The notes: generated from the sequence alone by a model not told the origin. A DNA stretch of 64,000 nucleotides from Achromobacter sp. RTa (GCF_000757485.1 NZ_JPYO01000042.1:124197-188196), one strand, 5' to 3'. Positions 42,985-53,391 are shown, counted from the stretch's first letter. Made by a program: numbers and translations.

Positions 42985-43983
42985 TCACTCGGCCGCCAGC
43001 TCGGGCTTGGAGCGTTCCGAGCGGGTTTTCCACAGGGAGAACAGCACGCCGCCGGCGATCAGGCCGAAGGTCACCGAGAGCGATACTGCGGCCGGCACCT
43101 TGCCGATGAAGCCCACCAGGAATATCTTGGTTCCGATGAAGACGAGCACGAGGGCCAGTGCATACTTGAGGTAATGGAAGCGGTGGATCATCGCCGCCAG
43201 CGCGAAGTACAGCGCGCGCAGGCCCAGGATGGCGAAGATGTTGCTCGTGTAGACGATGAACGGATCGGTCGTGATCGCGAAGATCGCCGGCACCGAGTCC
43301 ACCGCGAACAGCAGGTCCACGAATTCGATCAGCACCAGCGCCAGCAGCAGCGGCGTGGCCCAGCGCACCGGCTTGGACGTGGCAGGATCCTCCTCGCGCA
43401 CCCAGAACGCATTGCCGCGCAAGCCGTCCGTCACCCGCATGTGGCGCTTAAGGAACTTGAGGATGGGATTGGAGGCGATGTCGGGCGTCTGGTCCGCGAT
43501 CATCCACATCTTGATACCGGTAAACACCAGGAAGGCCCCGAATACATACAGCAGCCAACCGAAATTGCTGACCAGCGCGGCGCCCAGGCCGATCATGATG
43601 GCGCGCAGCACGATCACGCCGAGAATGCCCCAGAACAGCACGCGATGCTGGTACTGGCGCGGAATCGCGAAGAAGCTGAAGATCAGCGCGATGACGAAGA
43701 CGTTGTCCATCGACAGCGACTTCTCGATCATGAAGCCGGTGTAGTACGCCATGCCGCTGGCCGCGCCCATCTGCCACCACACCCAGGCGCCGAAAAGCAG
43801 CGCGGCAGTGATGTAGCCGGCGGAAAGCAGCAGGCTTTCGCGCACGCCGATCTCGCGGTCGTCCTTGTGCAGCACGCCCAGGTCGAAGGCCAGCAAGGTC
43901 ACGACGATGCCCAGGAAGAGCAGCCAGCTCCAGGTGGGGGTGCCGAGAAAATCGGCGGCCATAAAGGTCAGTAAGGTTTCCAT
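42985..43983 (-). CDS. TerC-family membrane protein (Alx-like)
   Basis: A 332-residue protein with about nine membrane segments. TWSWLLFLGIVVTLLAFDLGVLHK opens it and VDLLFAVDSVPAIFAITTDPFIVYTSN is the TerC signature with conserved Asp. I chose ATG 43983 (METLLTF). Members (Alx, TerC) are linked with manganese export, alkaline pH and tellurite resistance. It diverges from an NhaR-like regulator with a 106-base gap. I looked for the yybP-ykoY riboswitch typical of alx; the gap is too short and I see none. Confidence 0.92.
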   Translation of the reverse strand: METLLTFMAADFLGTPTWSWLLFLGIVVTLLAFDLGVLHKDDREIGVRESLLLSAGYITAALLFGAWVWWQMGAASGMAYYTGFMIEKSLSMDNVFVIALIFSFFAIPRQYQHRVLFWGILGVIVLRAIMIGLGAALVSNFGWLLYVFGAFLVFTGIKMWMIADQTPDIASNPILKFLKRHMRVTDGLRGNAFWVREEDPATSKPVRWATPLLLALVLIEFVDLLFAVDSVPAIFAITTDPFIVYTSNIFAILGLRALYFALAAMIHRFHYLKYALALVLVFIGTKIFLVGFIGKVPAAVSLSVTFGLIAGGVLFSLWKTRSERSKPELAAE

Positions 43984-44065
43984 AATGTCCCGCTCATGTT
44001 CGAAGGGCCTCATGATCCGGATCCGGCGCCAATGTAAAAATCAGCCTGAATTTGAGTTAAGGTTC

Positions 44066-44079
44066 GAAAAAACCGAAGT
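44066..44079. promoter_or_regulatory. 14-base element upstream of NhaR-like gene
   Basis: GAAAAAACCGAAGT; with the preceding TTC it forms TTCG, six bases, CGAA. It lies 10 bases before the NhaR-like start, in the gap to divergent terC. The exact reverse complement recurs at 44966-44979 at the gene's 3' end, exactly 900 bases away. Confidence 0.5.
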
Positions 44080-44089
44080 GAGCCGCGCC

Positions 44090-44983
44090 ATGCTGAACTA
44101 CCGACACCTCTATTACTTCTGGATGGTCGCCAAGGAAGGCGGCTTTTCGCGCGCCGCCGAAAGGCTGGACATGGCCATCCAGACCATCAGCGCCCAAGTC
44201 CGCGAACTGGAGAAGAACCTTGGCCACCAGTTGCTCAAGCCGGCCGGCCGGGGCGTGGCGCTGACCGACGCCGGGGAAGCCGCCTTCGCCCGCGCCGAAG
44301 AGATCTTCCAGATCGGCCACGCGCTGCCCCAGGAGGTGCGCGCGGCCGCCACCAAGCCCGTCATGCGCCTGGCGGTGGGGCTGCCCGACGGCATTTCGAA
44401 ACTGGCCGTGCACGCCCTGCTCGGCCCCGTGCTGCACACGCCGGACCTGCGCCTGACCTGCCACGAAGGCGAAATCCAGGAACTGCTGGGCGAACTCGCT
44501 CAGCACCACCTGGACCTCGTGCTGGCCGGCCAGGGCGCGCCCGCCAACCCCAATCTGCGGCTCACCAGCGACCGCCTGGTTTCGTCCCCGGTGGATTGGT
44601 ACGGCCCGGCCAAGTGGGTACGCAAGGCGGACGCGCGCGACTTCCCCCGCTGCCTGGAACGCCTGCCGGTGCTGCTGCCGACCGGGCATTCGGTGTTGCG
44701 CCAGACGCTGGACCGCTGGTTCGGCGAGCAAGGAGTGCATCCCAACGTGGTCGGCGAATTCGAAGACAGCGCGCTCATGTCGGTATTTGCCGCCCGCGGG
44801 CTAGGCGTATTTCCGCTGAGCAGGCTGGGCGGCGGCGACATCGGCCTGCTGGGAGGATTGCGGCCCCTGGCCCGCTGCGACGACGTGCACGAGGAAATTC
44901 ATGCGATCCGCAACCGGCGCGGGCAGCATCATCCGCTGGTGCAGGCCGTGCTCAGCCACGCGAAAACTTCGGTTTTTTCTTAA
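44090..44983 (+). CDS. NhaR-like LysR-family regulator
   Basis: A 297-residue LysR protein of the NhaR branch. MLNYRHLYYFWMVAKEGGFSRAAERLDMAIQTISAQVRELEKNLGHQLL is the helix-turn-helix; the effector domain has LAVGLPDGISKLAVHALL. ATG 44090 chosen; a GTG 12 bases upstream (44078) also fits. NhaR responds to sodium or pH in other bacteria. It diverges from the TerC gene, suggesting an ion or pH response. Confidence 0.9.
   Translation: MLNYRHLYYFWMVAKEGGFSRAAERLDMAIQTISAQVRELEKNLGHQLLKPAGRGVALTDAGEAAFARAEEIFQIGHALPQEVRAAATKPVMRLAVGLPDGISKLAVHALLGPVLHTPDLRLTCHEGEIQELLGELAQHHLDLVLAGQGAPANPNLRLTSDRLVSSPVDWYGPAKWVRKADARDFPRCLERLPVLLPTGHSVLRQTLDRWFGEQGVHPNVVGEFEDSALMSVFAARGLGVFPLSRLGGGDIGLLGGLRPLARCDDVHEEIHAIRNRRGQHHPLVQAVLSHAKTSVFS
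44966..44979. promoter_or_regulatory. Reverse-complement copy of the 14-base element
   Basis: ACTTCGGTTTTTTC, the exact reverse complement of 44066-44079. It covers the last codons of the NhaR-like gene and lies about 90 bases upstream of the next gene (ATG 45067), so it could be an operator for that gene. Confidence 0.45.
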
Positions 44984-45066
44984 TGTTTGTCACAACCATT
45001 CTGGTTTTTCAGAAATAGAATCCGCTTTATCGTGGCCTTCCCTTGAAATATCGGAGTACCACCGCA

Positions 45067-45465
45067 ATGAAAAAAATCATCTGGCTCGCTTTCGCCGTGC
45101 TTGCCGCACTCTGGACCGGTCTGGTGGCGCTGACGCTGCAATTGACCGACTGGGTGCTGGCCTCGGTCGCCTCCGCGCAGGTGCCGGGCGCCGCGCTAGA
45201 CACGTCCCAATGGGTTCCACCCGACTGGGCGGCGGCCTGGGTCGATCCCGCCTGGCTGCAGTCCCTGCAATCCGGCCTGGTCTGGGCCGCGCAAGGGCTG
45301 AACCAGGTGCTGCCGATGGCGGGCAGCCTGGGCACGCTGATCGCGGTGGTGGGCTGGATCTTCTGGGGCTTCATCATCGCCGGCCTGCTCGTGTTGGCCC
45401 TGATCCTCCACTGGCTGGCGGGCAAGCGCGAGCAGGCCGAGACGTCCGGACGCCAAGTGGTGTAA
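45067..45465 (+). CDS. Hypothetical inner-membrane protein, 132 residues
   Basis: Starts MKKIIWLAFAVLAALWTGLVAL at ATG 45067. It has one N-terminal hydrophobic segment, a central Trp/Pro-rich soluble part (SQWVPPDWAAAWVDPAWLQSL), and a C-terminal membrane segment (LIAVVGWIFWGFIIAGLLVLALILHWL) with a short polar tail. Family not recognised. It follows the NhaR-like gene by 83 bases and may be under that regulator through the 14-base element. Confidence 0.75.
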   Translation: MKKIIWLAFAVLAALWTGLVALTLQLTDWVLASVASAQVPGAALDTSQWVPPDWAAAWVDPAWLQSLQSGLVWAAQGLNQVLPMAGSLGTLIAVVGWIFWGFIIAGLLVLALILHWLAGKREQAETSGRQVV

Positions 45466-45515
45466 TAGGGCAGGCAACGCGGCAACCCGGCGCGCTGCCC
45501 TCAAAGGAGCCCGCC

Positions 45516-46127
45516 GTGTCCGTTGTCCGTTCCCTGCCCCTCCTCCTGGCGGCCCTGTGCGCCGCCGCCATGGCGAACGCCCAGGCCTCGCCCGCCTATG
45601 GCGTCGAGGTCTGCACGGTGACGGGCACCTCCGGTGAATACAGCGTGCGCGTGCGCAATACCGGAACGGGGCCGCTGGCCCGCGCCGACATCGCCGGCGT
45701 CCGCCTGGACGCGGGCGGCCAGGCTGCCGGCAAGCTCGAAGCCACGCTCACCGACATCCCCGCAGGCAAGTACAAGACCGCCGTGCTGGGCCGCCACGGC
45801 GATTCCGTTGCGCTGGTCAGCATCGCGACCTACGTTTCCGTCCAGGGCGCCGAAACCCGGCAGGAAGACCTCTATGCCGGCAAGGTGGCCCACGTCTCCC
45901 CCGGCTCGGCCCTGCCCTACACGCTGGCGCCGCTGGCCGTGCGCGGCTGGACGGTGGCCTACGGCTCGAAATCCGGCCCCAAGCTGGAAGCCGGCGGCGC
46001 GGTATTGCTGGTCTATCCCGTCCGCCCGGGCAAGAAGCTGGATGCGACCCGGCCCGAAGCCGGCCGCGCGCCAGCCGACGTCGTGCCCCTCTTGCCCTGC
46101 GCGCCCGCCGGCGGCAAGCGCCCCTGA
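45516..46127 (+). CDS. Hypothetical secreted protein, 203 residues
   Basis: Start GTG 45516 with AAAGGAG 6 bases upstream. It has a signal peptide (SLPLLLAALCAAAMANAQA), followed by an Ig-like, mostly beta domain: GVEVCTVTGTSGEYSVRVRNTGTGPLARADIAG and similar. There are two Cys in the mature part, possibly a disulfide. No family recognised. Begins 50 bases after the previous membrane protein gene. Confidence 0.75.
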   Translation: MSVVRSLPLLLAALCAAAMANAQASPAYGVEVCTVTGTSGEYSVRVRNTGTGPLARADIAGVRLDAGGQAAGKLEATLTDIPAGKYKTAVLGRHGDSVALVSIATYVSVQGAETRQEDLYAGKVAHVSPGSALPYTLAPLAVRGWTVAYGSKSGPKLEAGGAVLLVYPVRPGKKLDATRPEAGRAPADVVPLLPCAPAGGKRP

Positions 46128-46134
46128 AACACCG

Positions 46135-46536
46135 TCAGGTGCCGTGCAGCAGGTCGCGCTCGTTCAGCAGGGCATAGACGATTTCGGGGCGGGAGTCGAA
46201 ACTGCGGCGGATGGCGGCCGGTATGGCCGCGCGCGTCTTGCGGCACAGCCCCGGTTGATCGTCGAGCTGGATGGAGATGCCGCGCGACGTGCGCACCTCG
46301 TTTTCGCTGGGCGTGATCCTGACGACAATGCCCAGCTGCGCCTGCATGCGCCCCTGCATGGCCCGCAGGTCATCCAGGCTGGCCAGATTCTCCAGCCGGT
46401 CTACCAGTCGCCTCTCCTCTTCCTTGGTCAGCCGCAAGACGCGGATGTCCGCGACGGGATCGGCCAGCAGCCGCTCGCGGTCGCACACGCAGGCGCCCGG
46501 CGGGCATTCTTGGCGGATGGGAAACGGAAAGTTCAT
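46135..46536 (-). CDS. Hypothetical protein with CxxxxCxC motif, 133 residues
   Basis: Starts MNFPFPIRQECPPGACVCDRERLL, with C-x4-C-x-C near residues 11-18. Helical segment EEERRLVDRLENLASLDDLRAMQGRMQAQLG follows, then a C-terminal domain with another Cys (GLCRK). No signal peptide or membrane segment. The clustered cysteines suggest metal or Fe-S binding, which is a guess. Family not recognised. Convergent with the previous gene after 7 bases. Confidence 0.7.
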   Translation of the reverse strand: MNFPFPIRQECPPGACVCDRERLLADPVADIRVLRLTKEEERRLVDRLENLASLDDLRAMQGRMQAQLGIVVRITPSENEVRTSRGISIQLDDQPGLCRKTRAAIPAAIRRSFDSRPEIVYALLNERDLLHGT

Positions 46537-46666
46537 GGCGCGGGCCCTAGCCTATCCTGGAATTCTACCCAGAATCGCCTCGGCAGCCGCCCGCGGCCCC
46601 CTCTCGTAAACCCGCGATCCGCTGCGGCATAATGCTCCGCACGCCTTCCGTCGCAAAGGACCACAC

Positions 46667-47242
46667 GTGAAAGGAATACTGCTTGGAGCGGTACTGGCGG
46701 CGCTTGGCCAGACGGCCTGCGCGCGCGACTATCCCTATTCCATCGCCCCCGGCCTGCCCGCGGTGGTGACCGTGACCGGGCTGCAGGATGAACAACGCCT
46801 GCTCGTGCGCGTGGGCGACGGCCCGGAACGCGAAATCGCGCGGTTCGGCGGCGACGAGGAAGCCGACCAGTTCCAGGACGTGGACGTGGACCACGATGGC
46901 TACCGGGATTTCGTCGTGGGCCAGAGCGGCGGCGGCACGCTGGCCATGTCGCGCATTTTCCTGTACCGCCCGCAAGACCGCGCTTTCCGCGAACTGCTGC
47001 ACCCCGACAGCGCCTCCAGCCCCTGCCATGGCTTCGTCAACCCGGTTTTCGATGGGAACCGGCCGGCGTTCGCCGTGGCGTGCCGCTACGCCGCGACCGA
47101 CTACGGTTTCGAGGACTACGCCGTGTGTCCGGATGGCACGGCGCGGGCAACTTCGTGGTCCCGGCGCAGCGGCGAGTCGGTCAGGCAGCTGCGCCTCCCC
47201 GGCCCGAAGGCCGGCGCGTGCCGGGCCGCAACGAAGAAATAG
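46667..47242 (+). CDS. Secreted XAC2610/FG-GAP-like protein
   Basis: A 191-residue protein with a signal peptide (ILLGAVLAALGQTACA). The mature part has DVDVDHDGYRDFVVGQSGGGTLAMSRIFLYRPQDRAFREL, which is the DxDxDGxxD calcium-like loop typical of XAC2610-related and FG-GAP proteins. Two pairs of Cys may form disulfides. Function unknown, perhaps ligand binding in the periplasm. Transcribed alone. Confidence 0.75.
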   Translation: MKGILLGAVLAALGQTACARDYPYSIAPGLPAVVTVTGLQDEQRLLVRVGDGPEREIARFGGDEEADQFQDVDVDHDGYRDFVVGQSGGGTLAMSRIFLYRPQDRAFRELLHPDSASSPCHGFVNPVFDGNRPAFAVACRYAATDYGFEDYAVCPDGTARATSWSRRSGESVRQLRLPGPKAGACRAATKK

Positions 47243-47305
47243 CCGCCCGCCAGTAGTAAAGTGGCGACCCCGCCTTTAACCGTTACCGTCAAGGACACGT
47301 ACGCC

Positions 47306-48336
<1,031 letters not shown>

Positions 48337-48349
<13 letters not shown>

Positions 48350-49236
48350 GCGGTCGCCCGCATCCGCTCCCACAACGCTTCCACCGACGCGCGCGAGTCG
48401 GCCCGGTCCTTGAACGCAAGGACCGACACCTCGATGTCCCACCCGCGGTTGGCCAAGGGCGCCAGGTCGGCCGCCGCCAGCCGCTGCAGCGCGCTGTCCG
48501 CCAGCCAGGCGACGCCCAGCTCCTGCGCGGCCATGTCGCCCAGCACGTCCGACATTTCGGCCTCGAACACGCGCACGCCGTGCAGCGGCTCCGCCGCCGC
48601 CTCTATCGAGGCATCGATCAGGCGGGCGAAGTACACATTGGCCGAATACATCAGCAGAGGCACCGGGCTGGACGCCGTGCCCGGCAAGTCCAGCCCGGTG
48701 CGCTCGATCAGCGCGCGCGCGGCGTAAGGCCGTATCAGCTCCGTGCCCAGCGTCAGGCTGTCGTAGCGGGAAGGATCGAGCGGCAGCGGCTGGGCCAGCT
48801 GGTGGAAACAAATAAGGAAATCCGCCGCGCCCGAGGTGAATGCCGATACGGTGTCGTGCACATTGCCTGTCTGCAGGCTGCAACTGAGCATCCGGCCCTC
48901 GCTCCAGGTGCGCCACCACCTGGGCAGGTGCGTGGTGGCCAGCGCATAAGACGTCGCCAGCCGCAGCTGGTTCTGGGCGGGCACTCCCGCGATGCCGGCG
49001 CGCGCCTCGGCAAGCTGGTTGACCAGTTCTATCGCGGCGTCGCGGAAACGCTCGCCCGCTTCGGTGAGCTGCGTGGGAAACGCGGAGCGGTCGATCAGGC
49101 GCGCGCCCACCCAGTTCTCCAGGCTCTGGATGCGCCGGCTGAATGCAGCCTGGGACAGATTGCGCGCCTCGGCCGCGCGCGTGAAATTGCGCACCTCCGA
49201 AAGCGTGATGAAGTCCTGCAGCCATCGGGTATCCAT
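48337..49236 (-). CDS. LysR-family regulator
   Basis: A 299-residue LysR protein: MDTRWLQDFITLSEVRNFTRAAEARNLSQAAFSRRIQSLENWVG is the helix-turn-helix. ATG 49236 is preceded by GGAGG. It diverges from the DgdA-like aminotransferase gene at 49386 with a 149-base gap, and its 3' end overlaps aphA by 13 bases. Probable regulator of the aminotransferase/solute-binding pair. Confidence 0.92.
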
Positions 49237-49385
49237 GGGCCTCCTTGCCTGTTGCGTATTGCGCATCGGCCATGCGCGCCACGCATCGCCGCGCATGCTT
49301 ACTTCGCATTGGACGGTCCGCGCGCCCTGCCGGACACTGCCTCCGTCGGTTCCGCATTGGAGCCCACACGCCACGGAGTGTAAAC

Positions 49386-50714
49386 ATGGAAAAAACCCTG
49401 CGCGACGCCGCCCGCGAGTATCTCGTCCGTTACGGCGGCGATACCTTCCCCAACCTGTTCACCTCCGCCCGCGGCGCGGTGGTGCGCGACGACACCGGGC
49501 GGGAGATCCTGGACTTCACCTCGGGCCAGATGTGCGCGACCATCGGCCACAATCATCCCGCCATCGTCGCCGCCGTGCACCGCGCGGGCGAAACCGCCTT
49601 CCATTTCTTCAGCGGCATGATTCCGGAAACCGTGGCCCAGCTGGCCGCCACGGTCGCCCGCGACTGGATGCCGGCCGGGCTGACGAAGTCCATCTTCGTC
49701 AACACCGGGTCGGAGAGCAACGAAATCGCCCTGCGCATGGCCAAGATGCACAAGAACGGTTTCGAGATCCTGGCCATCGGCGGATCCTGGCATGGCGTCA
49801 CCAGCGGCGCCGGCTCGGTTTCCTACGCCAGCGACCGCAAGGGCTACGGCGTTCCTCCCGCGGGGGTGTTCGTGATGCCGGAGCCCAACGCTTACCGCCC
49901 CTACATCGCGGGCATGGACGCCGAGCAGTCCGCGCTGGCCTGCCTGGAGATAGGCCTGAAGATGTTCGACATGGCTTCGGCCGGCAGGCCCGCGGCCATC
50001 ATCGTCGAACCGGTCATCAGCGCGGGCGGCGTGCTCGTTCCTCCCAAATCCTACATGCAGGCGCTGAGGCAGGCCGCCGACGCCCGCGGCATGCTGCTGA
50101 TCTTCGACGAGGCGCAAACCGCGTTCGGCCGCATCGGCTACCGCAGCGGGTCGGAGTACTTCGGCGTCACGCCCGACATCATGAGCGTGTCCAAGACGCT
50201 GGGCGGCGGCCTGCCGCTGGCGGCGGCCATCACCACGCCGGCCATCGAGCAGGACGTGCACGAGAAGGGCTTCACCTTCTACACCAGCCATGTGTCGGAT
50301 CCGCTGCCGGCCACGGTGGGCCTGGCCGTGCTCGAAACCATCCAGCGCGAGCGCCTGATCGAACGCGCCCGCACGCAGGGCGATTACCTGCGCCGCGGCC
50401 TGCTCGAATTGCAGCAGCGCCACGAAGCCATCGGCGACGTGCGCGGCCTGGGCCTGCTGCTGGGCGTGGAACTGGTGCAGGACCGCGGCACGCGCCAGCC
50501 CTTCCACGAGCTGGGCGCCTTGACTACGCAACGCTGCTTCGAGCTGGGTCTTTCCATGAACATCCGCCGTCGTCCGGAACGCGGCTCGGTCTGGCGGATC
50601 GCACCCCCGCTGACGGTCAGCAACGAGGAAATCGACCGCGCCATCTCGATCCTGGACCAGGCGCTGACCGAAAGCCTGAAGAAGGTATCCAAGCCAGCGG
50701 CCCGCGCCGCCTGA
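49386..50714 (+). CDS. 2,2-dialkylglycine decarboxylase-like class III aminotransferase
   Basis: A 442-residue PLP enzyme. The start LVRYGGDTFPNLFTSARGAVVRDDTGREILDFTSGQMCATIGHNHP matches DgdA, which decarboxylates and transaminates 2-aminoisobutyrate. IFDEAQTAFGR precedes the PLP Lys270 (SVSKTLGGGLP). YTSHVSDPLPATVGLAVLE and RIAPPLTVSNEEID complete the fit. ATG 49386 chosen. Other class III roles (polyamine or omega-amino acid transamination) remain possible. The following binding protein may feed it. Confidence 0.85.
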   Translation: MEKTLRDAAREYLVRYGGDTFPNLFTSARGAVVRDDTGREILDFTSGQMCATIGHNHPAIVAAVHRAGETAFHFFSGMIPETVAQLAATVARDWMPAGLTKSIFVNTGSESNEIALRMAKMHKNGFEILAIGGSWHGVTSGAGSVSYASDRKGYGVPPAGVFVMPEPNAYRPYIAGMDAEQSALACLEIGLKMFDMASAGRPAAIIVEPVISAGGVLVPPKSYMQALRQAADARGMLLIFDEAQTAFGRIGYRSGSEYFGVTPDIMSVSKTLGGGLPLAAAITTPAIEQDVHEKGFTFYTSHVSDPLPATVGLAVLETIQRERLIERARTQGDYLRRGLLELQQRHEAIGDVRGLGLLLGVELVQDRGTRQPFHELGALTTQRCFELGLSMNIRRRPERGSVWRIAPPLTVSNEEIDRAISILDQALTESLKKVSKPAARAA

Positions 50715-50768
50715 AGCTTTTCCCGCCCCATCCATCCGGCGCCGGGCCTGCCCCGGCAGGAGAACGAC

Positions 50769-51785
50769 ATGCCTCACCGCAAACTAGCCATCTGCGCCCT
50801 GGCGCTGGCCGCCGTATCCAGCCAGGCCCTCGCCGGCCCCACCCTCGACGCCGTCAAGAAACGGGGATACCTGCAATGCGGCGTATCGACCGGCATCCAG
50901 GGCTTTTCCGCCCCCGACAGCAAGGGCGTCTGGCACGGGCTGGACGTGGACATGTGCCGCGCGATCGCGGCGGCCGTGTTCAACGACGCGACGAAGTTCC
51001 GCCTGACGCCGCTCACCACGCAGGCGCGCTTCACCGCCCTGCAGTCCGGCGAAGTGGACGTGCTGACGCGCAACGTCACGCCCACGATGGCGCGCGACAC
51101 CACGCTGGGCCTGCTGAGCGTGGCGGTCAACTTCTACGACAGCCAGGGGGTGATGGTTTCGCGCAAGCTGGGCATCAAGGCGCTGAAGGAGCTGGACGGC
51201 GCCACGATCTGCGTGCAGCCGGGCACCGTGACCGAGCTCGACCTGGCCGACTGGTTCCGCTCCCGCTCGCTGCGCTTCAAACCCGTCGTCATCGAGAAGT
51301 ACGATGAAATCGTGCGAGCCTTCTCGGCAGGACGCTGCGACGCCTTCACCTCCGACAAGTCGCAGCTGGCCGCCACCCGCATGACGCTTGAGGATCCGGA
51401 CAGCTACGAGATCCTCCAGGAAAACATCTCCAAGAGCCCGCTCGGCCCTATGGTGCGCCAGGGCGACGACAACTGGATCAACGTCGTGAGATGGTCGTTC
51501 TACGCCATGCTGGAGGCCGAGGAGTTCGGCATTTCATCGGCGAACGTCGACGCCCAGCTGAAGGCGAACAACCCGAACGTGCAGCGCATCCTGGGCGTCA
51601 CGCCGGGCATGGGGCGCAACATGGGCGTGGACGACCGGTGGGCCTACAACATCGTCAAGCAGGTAGGAAACTACGGCGAAAGCTATGAGCGCAACCTGGG
51701 CATGAGCAGCCCGATGAAACTGCCGCGCGCGTTGAACGCGCAATGGCGCGACGGCGGCCTGATGTATGGCTGGCCGGTACGCTAG
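50769..51785 (+). CDS. Amino-acid ABC transporter substrate-binding protein (AapJ-like)
   Basis: A 338-residue periplasmic protein with a signal peptide (AICALALAAVSSQALA). It has family-3 binding-protein features: LDAVKKRGYLQCGVSTGIQGFSAPDSKGVWHGLDVDMCRAIAAAVF. This is typical of the general L-amino-acid binding proteins AapJ/BztA. It follows the aminotransferase by 54 bases, but no permease or ATPase genes are nearby. A strong terminator follows its stop. Confidence 0.92.
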   Translation: MPHRKLAICALALAAVSSQALAGPTLDAVKKRGYLQCGVSTGIQGFSAPDSKGVWHGLDVDMCRAIAAAVFNDATKFRLTPLTTQARFTALQSGEVDVLTRNVTPTMARDTTLGLLSVAVNFYDSQGVMVSRKLGIKALKELDGATICVQPGTVTELDLADWFRSRSLRFKPVVIEKYDEIVRAFSAGRCDAFTSDKSQLAATRMTLEDPDSYEILQENISKSPLGPMVRQGDDNWINVVRWSFYAMLEAEEFGISSANVDAQLKANNPNVQRILGVTPGMGRNMGVDDRWAYNIVKQVGNYGESYERNLGMSSPMKLPRALNAQWRDGGLMYGWPVR

Positions 51786-51808
51786 CCGGCCACGGACGAA
51801 GCAGCGCA

Positions 51809-51836
51809 GAACGGGCCAAGCGGCCCGTTCTTTTTT
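51809..51836. terminator. Rho-independent terminator
   Basis: GAACGGGCC, loop AAGC, GGCCCGTTC, then six T: a perfect 9-base-pair stem with T-tract on the plus strand. It ends the aminotransferase/binding-protein transcript, 24 bases after the stop. The T-tract abuts the stop codon of the convergent MFS gene. Confidence 0.9.
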
Positions 51837-53170
51837 CAGTCCCGCGTTTCCAGGACCTTGTTGATGCGCAATGCGATCAGCGTGCAGGCGGCGCCGGACA
51901 GCAGGTAGACGCTGACCGCCACCAGGCCGAAGCGCGCGGACAGGCCTAGCGCCACCAGCGGCGCGAACGCCGCGCCGATCAGCCACGCCATATCGGAGGT
52001 CAGCGCCGCGCCGGTGTAGCGGAAGCGCCGCGTGAAATTGGCGGTGACGGTGCCCGAGGCCTGGCCGTACGAGAGACCCAGCAGCACGAAGCCCACCAGG
52101 ATGAATGCGTCCTGGGCCTTCGGCCCGCCGCCCAGCAGCCAGGGCGTGAACAGCGCGAACACGCCGATCAGCACCGCGAGCAGGCCCAGCGTGGTGCGCC
52201 GTCCGATGCGGTCGGCCAACCATCCCGAAGCGATGGTGCCCAGGATGCCCAGCGCCGCGCCGACGATCTGCACGACCAGCACGTCCGGAATCATCTGCGT
52301 GGCGCTGACTGCGATCCACGACAGCGGGAATACCGTGACCAGGTGGAACAAGGCATAGCTGGCCAGCGCCGCGAACGCACCGATGAACAGGTTGTAGCCT
52401 TGTTCGCGCACCATCTGGGTCGTGCTGATGGGCTCGAGTTCGCCCTCTTCGAGCAACTGCGTGTATTCCTCGGTGACGACCAGGCGCAGCCGCGCGAACA
52501 ACGCCACCACGTTGATGGCGAAGGCCACGAAGAATGGATAGCGCCAACCCCACTCAAGGAAGTCGGCCTGGGTGAGCGTGACGTGCAGGAACAGGAACAG
52601 CGCGCTGGCCACCATGAAGCCCACCGGCGCGCCCAGCTGGCCCAGCATCGCGTACCAGCCGCGGCGATTGGGTGGCGCGTTCAGCGCGAGCAGCGAGGGC
52701 AGGCCGTCCCAGGACCCGCCCAGCGCCAGCCCCTGCAGGCAGCGGAACGCCGACAGCAGGACGATGGCGTGCGCGCCGATGGCGTTGTAGCTGGGCAGGA
52801 ACGCCATGCCGACCGTGGCCGTTCCCAGCAGGAACAAGGCAATGGTCAGTTTCGTTGCGCGCCCCCAACGCCGTTGCACGGCCATCGACAGCGCGGTGCC
52901 GATGGGCCGCATGATGAAGGCGAACGAGAAGATGACGAAGGACCAGAGCGTGCCTTCGAGCGGCGCTTCGAAAGGGAAGAAGACCTGCGGAAACACCAGC
53001 ACGCAGGCAATGCCGAAGACGAAGAAATCGAAGTACTCGGAGGCCCTGCCAACCACCACGCCCACCGCGATTTCGCCCGGAGCCACCTTGGCGTGGCTGC
53101 CTCCGCCGCTTGTTGCGGGGGGCTGCGGAAAAGAAGGAGCGTGGCCCGGATATTGCGTGGTGGTCGCCAT
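51836..53170 (-). CDS. MHS-family (metabolite:H+ symporter) MFS transporter
   Basis: A 444-residue protein with twelve hydrophobic segments. VVGRASEYFDFFVFGIACVLVFPQVFFP and RRWGRATKLTIALFLLGTATVGMAFLPSYNAIG are typical of MHS symporters (proline/betaine, citrate or shikimate type). I chose ATG 53170 (MATTTQYPG). It diverges from the cyo operon across 221 bases, in which I recognise no operator. Substrate unknown. Confidence 0.88.
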   Translation of the reverse strand: MATTTQYPGHAPSFPQPPATSGGGSHAKVAPGEIAVGVVVGRASEYFDFFVFGIACVLVFPQVFFPFEAPLEGTLWSFVIFSFAFIMRPIGTALSMAVQRRWGRATKLTIALFLLGTATVGMAFLPSYNAIGAHAIVLLSAFRCLQGLALGGSWDGLPSLLALNAPPNRRGWYAMLGQLGAPVGFMVASALFLFLHVTLTQADFLEWGWRYPFFVAFAINVVALFARLRLVVTEEYTQLLEEGELEPISTTQMVREQGYNLFIGAFAALASYALFHLVTVFPLSWIAVSATQMIPDVLVVQIVGAALGILGTIASGWLADRIGRRTTLGLLAVLIGVFALFTPWLLGGGPKAQDAFILVGFVLLGLSYGQASGTVTANFTRRFRYTGAALTSDMAWLIGAAFAPLVALGLSARFGLVAVSVYLLSGAACTLIALRINKVLETRD

Positions 53171-53391
53171 GTGATTGCTCGCTGAAGGAGGTTCGAAATA
53201 CGCCTTGTCTACGATCCTGCAACACACCTGCACGCGGGGTTCCATCTTGCGCGAAGCCGCCCCATTCCTGGGATGCAGCCTCGGCCCGCATGCCTTGCCC
53301 CGCATACTTTTGTTCTTTTTACCCTAGATTTTTCGCGGCTTCCAGCGTAGTGTTGCGTTTACTTCCCACGGTTACGTTTCGGGGTGTGGTC

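Noticed and set aside
43984-44089. Possible yybP-ykoY (manganese) riboswitch upstream of the TerC gene
   Set aside because: The gap to the divergent regulator is only about 106 bases, and I could not see the riboswitch's conserved arms.
53214-53336. Short frame (about 40 codons, TTG start) with AAGGAGG upstream in the cyo/MHS gap
   Set aside because: The spacing of 13 bases is too long, the start is weak and the peptide has no feature.
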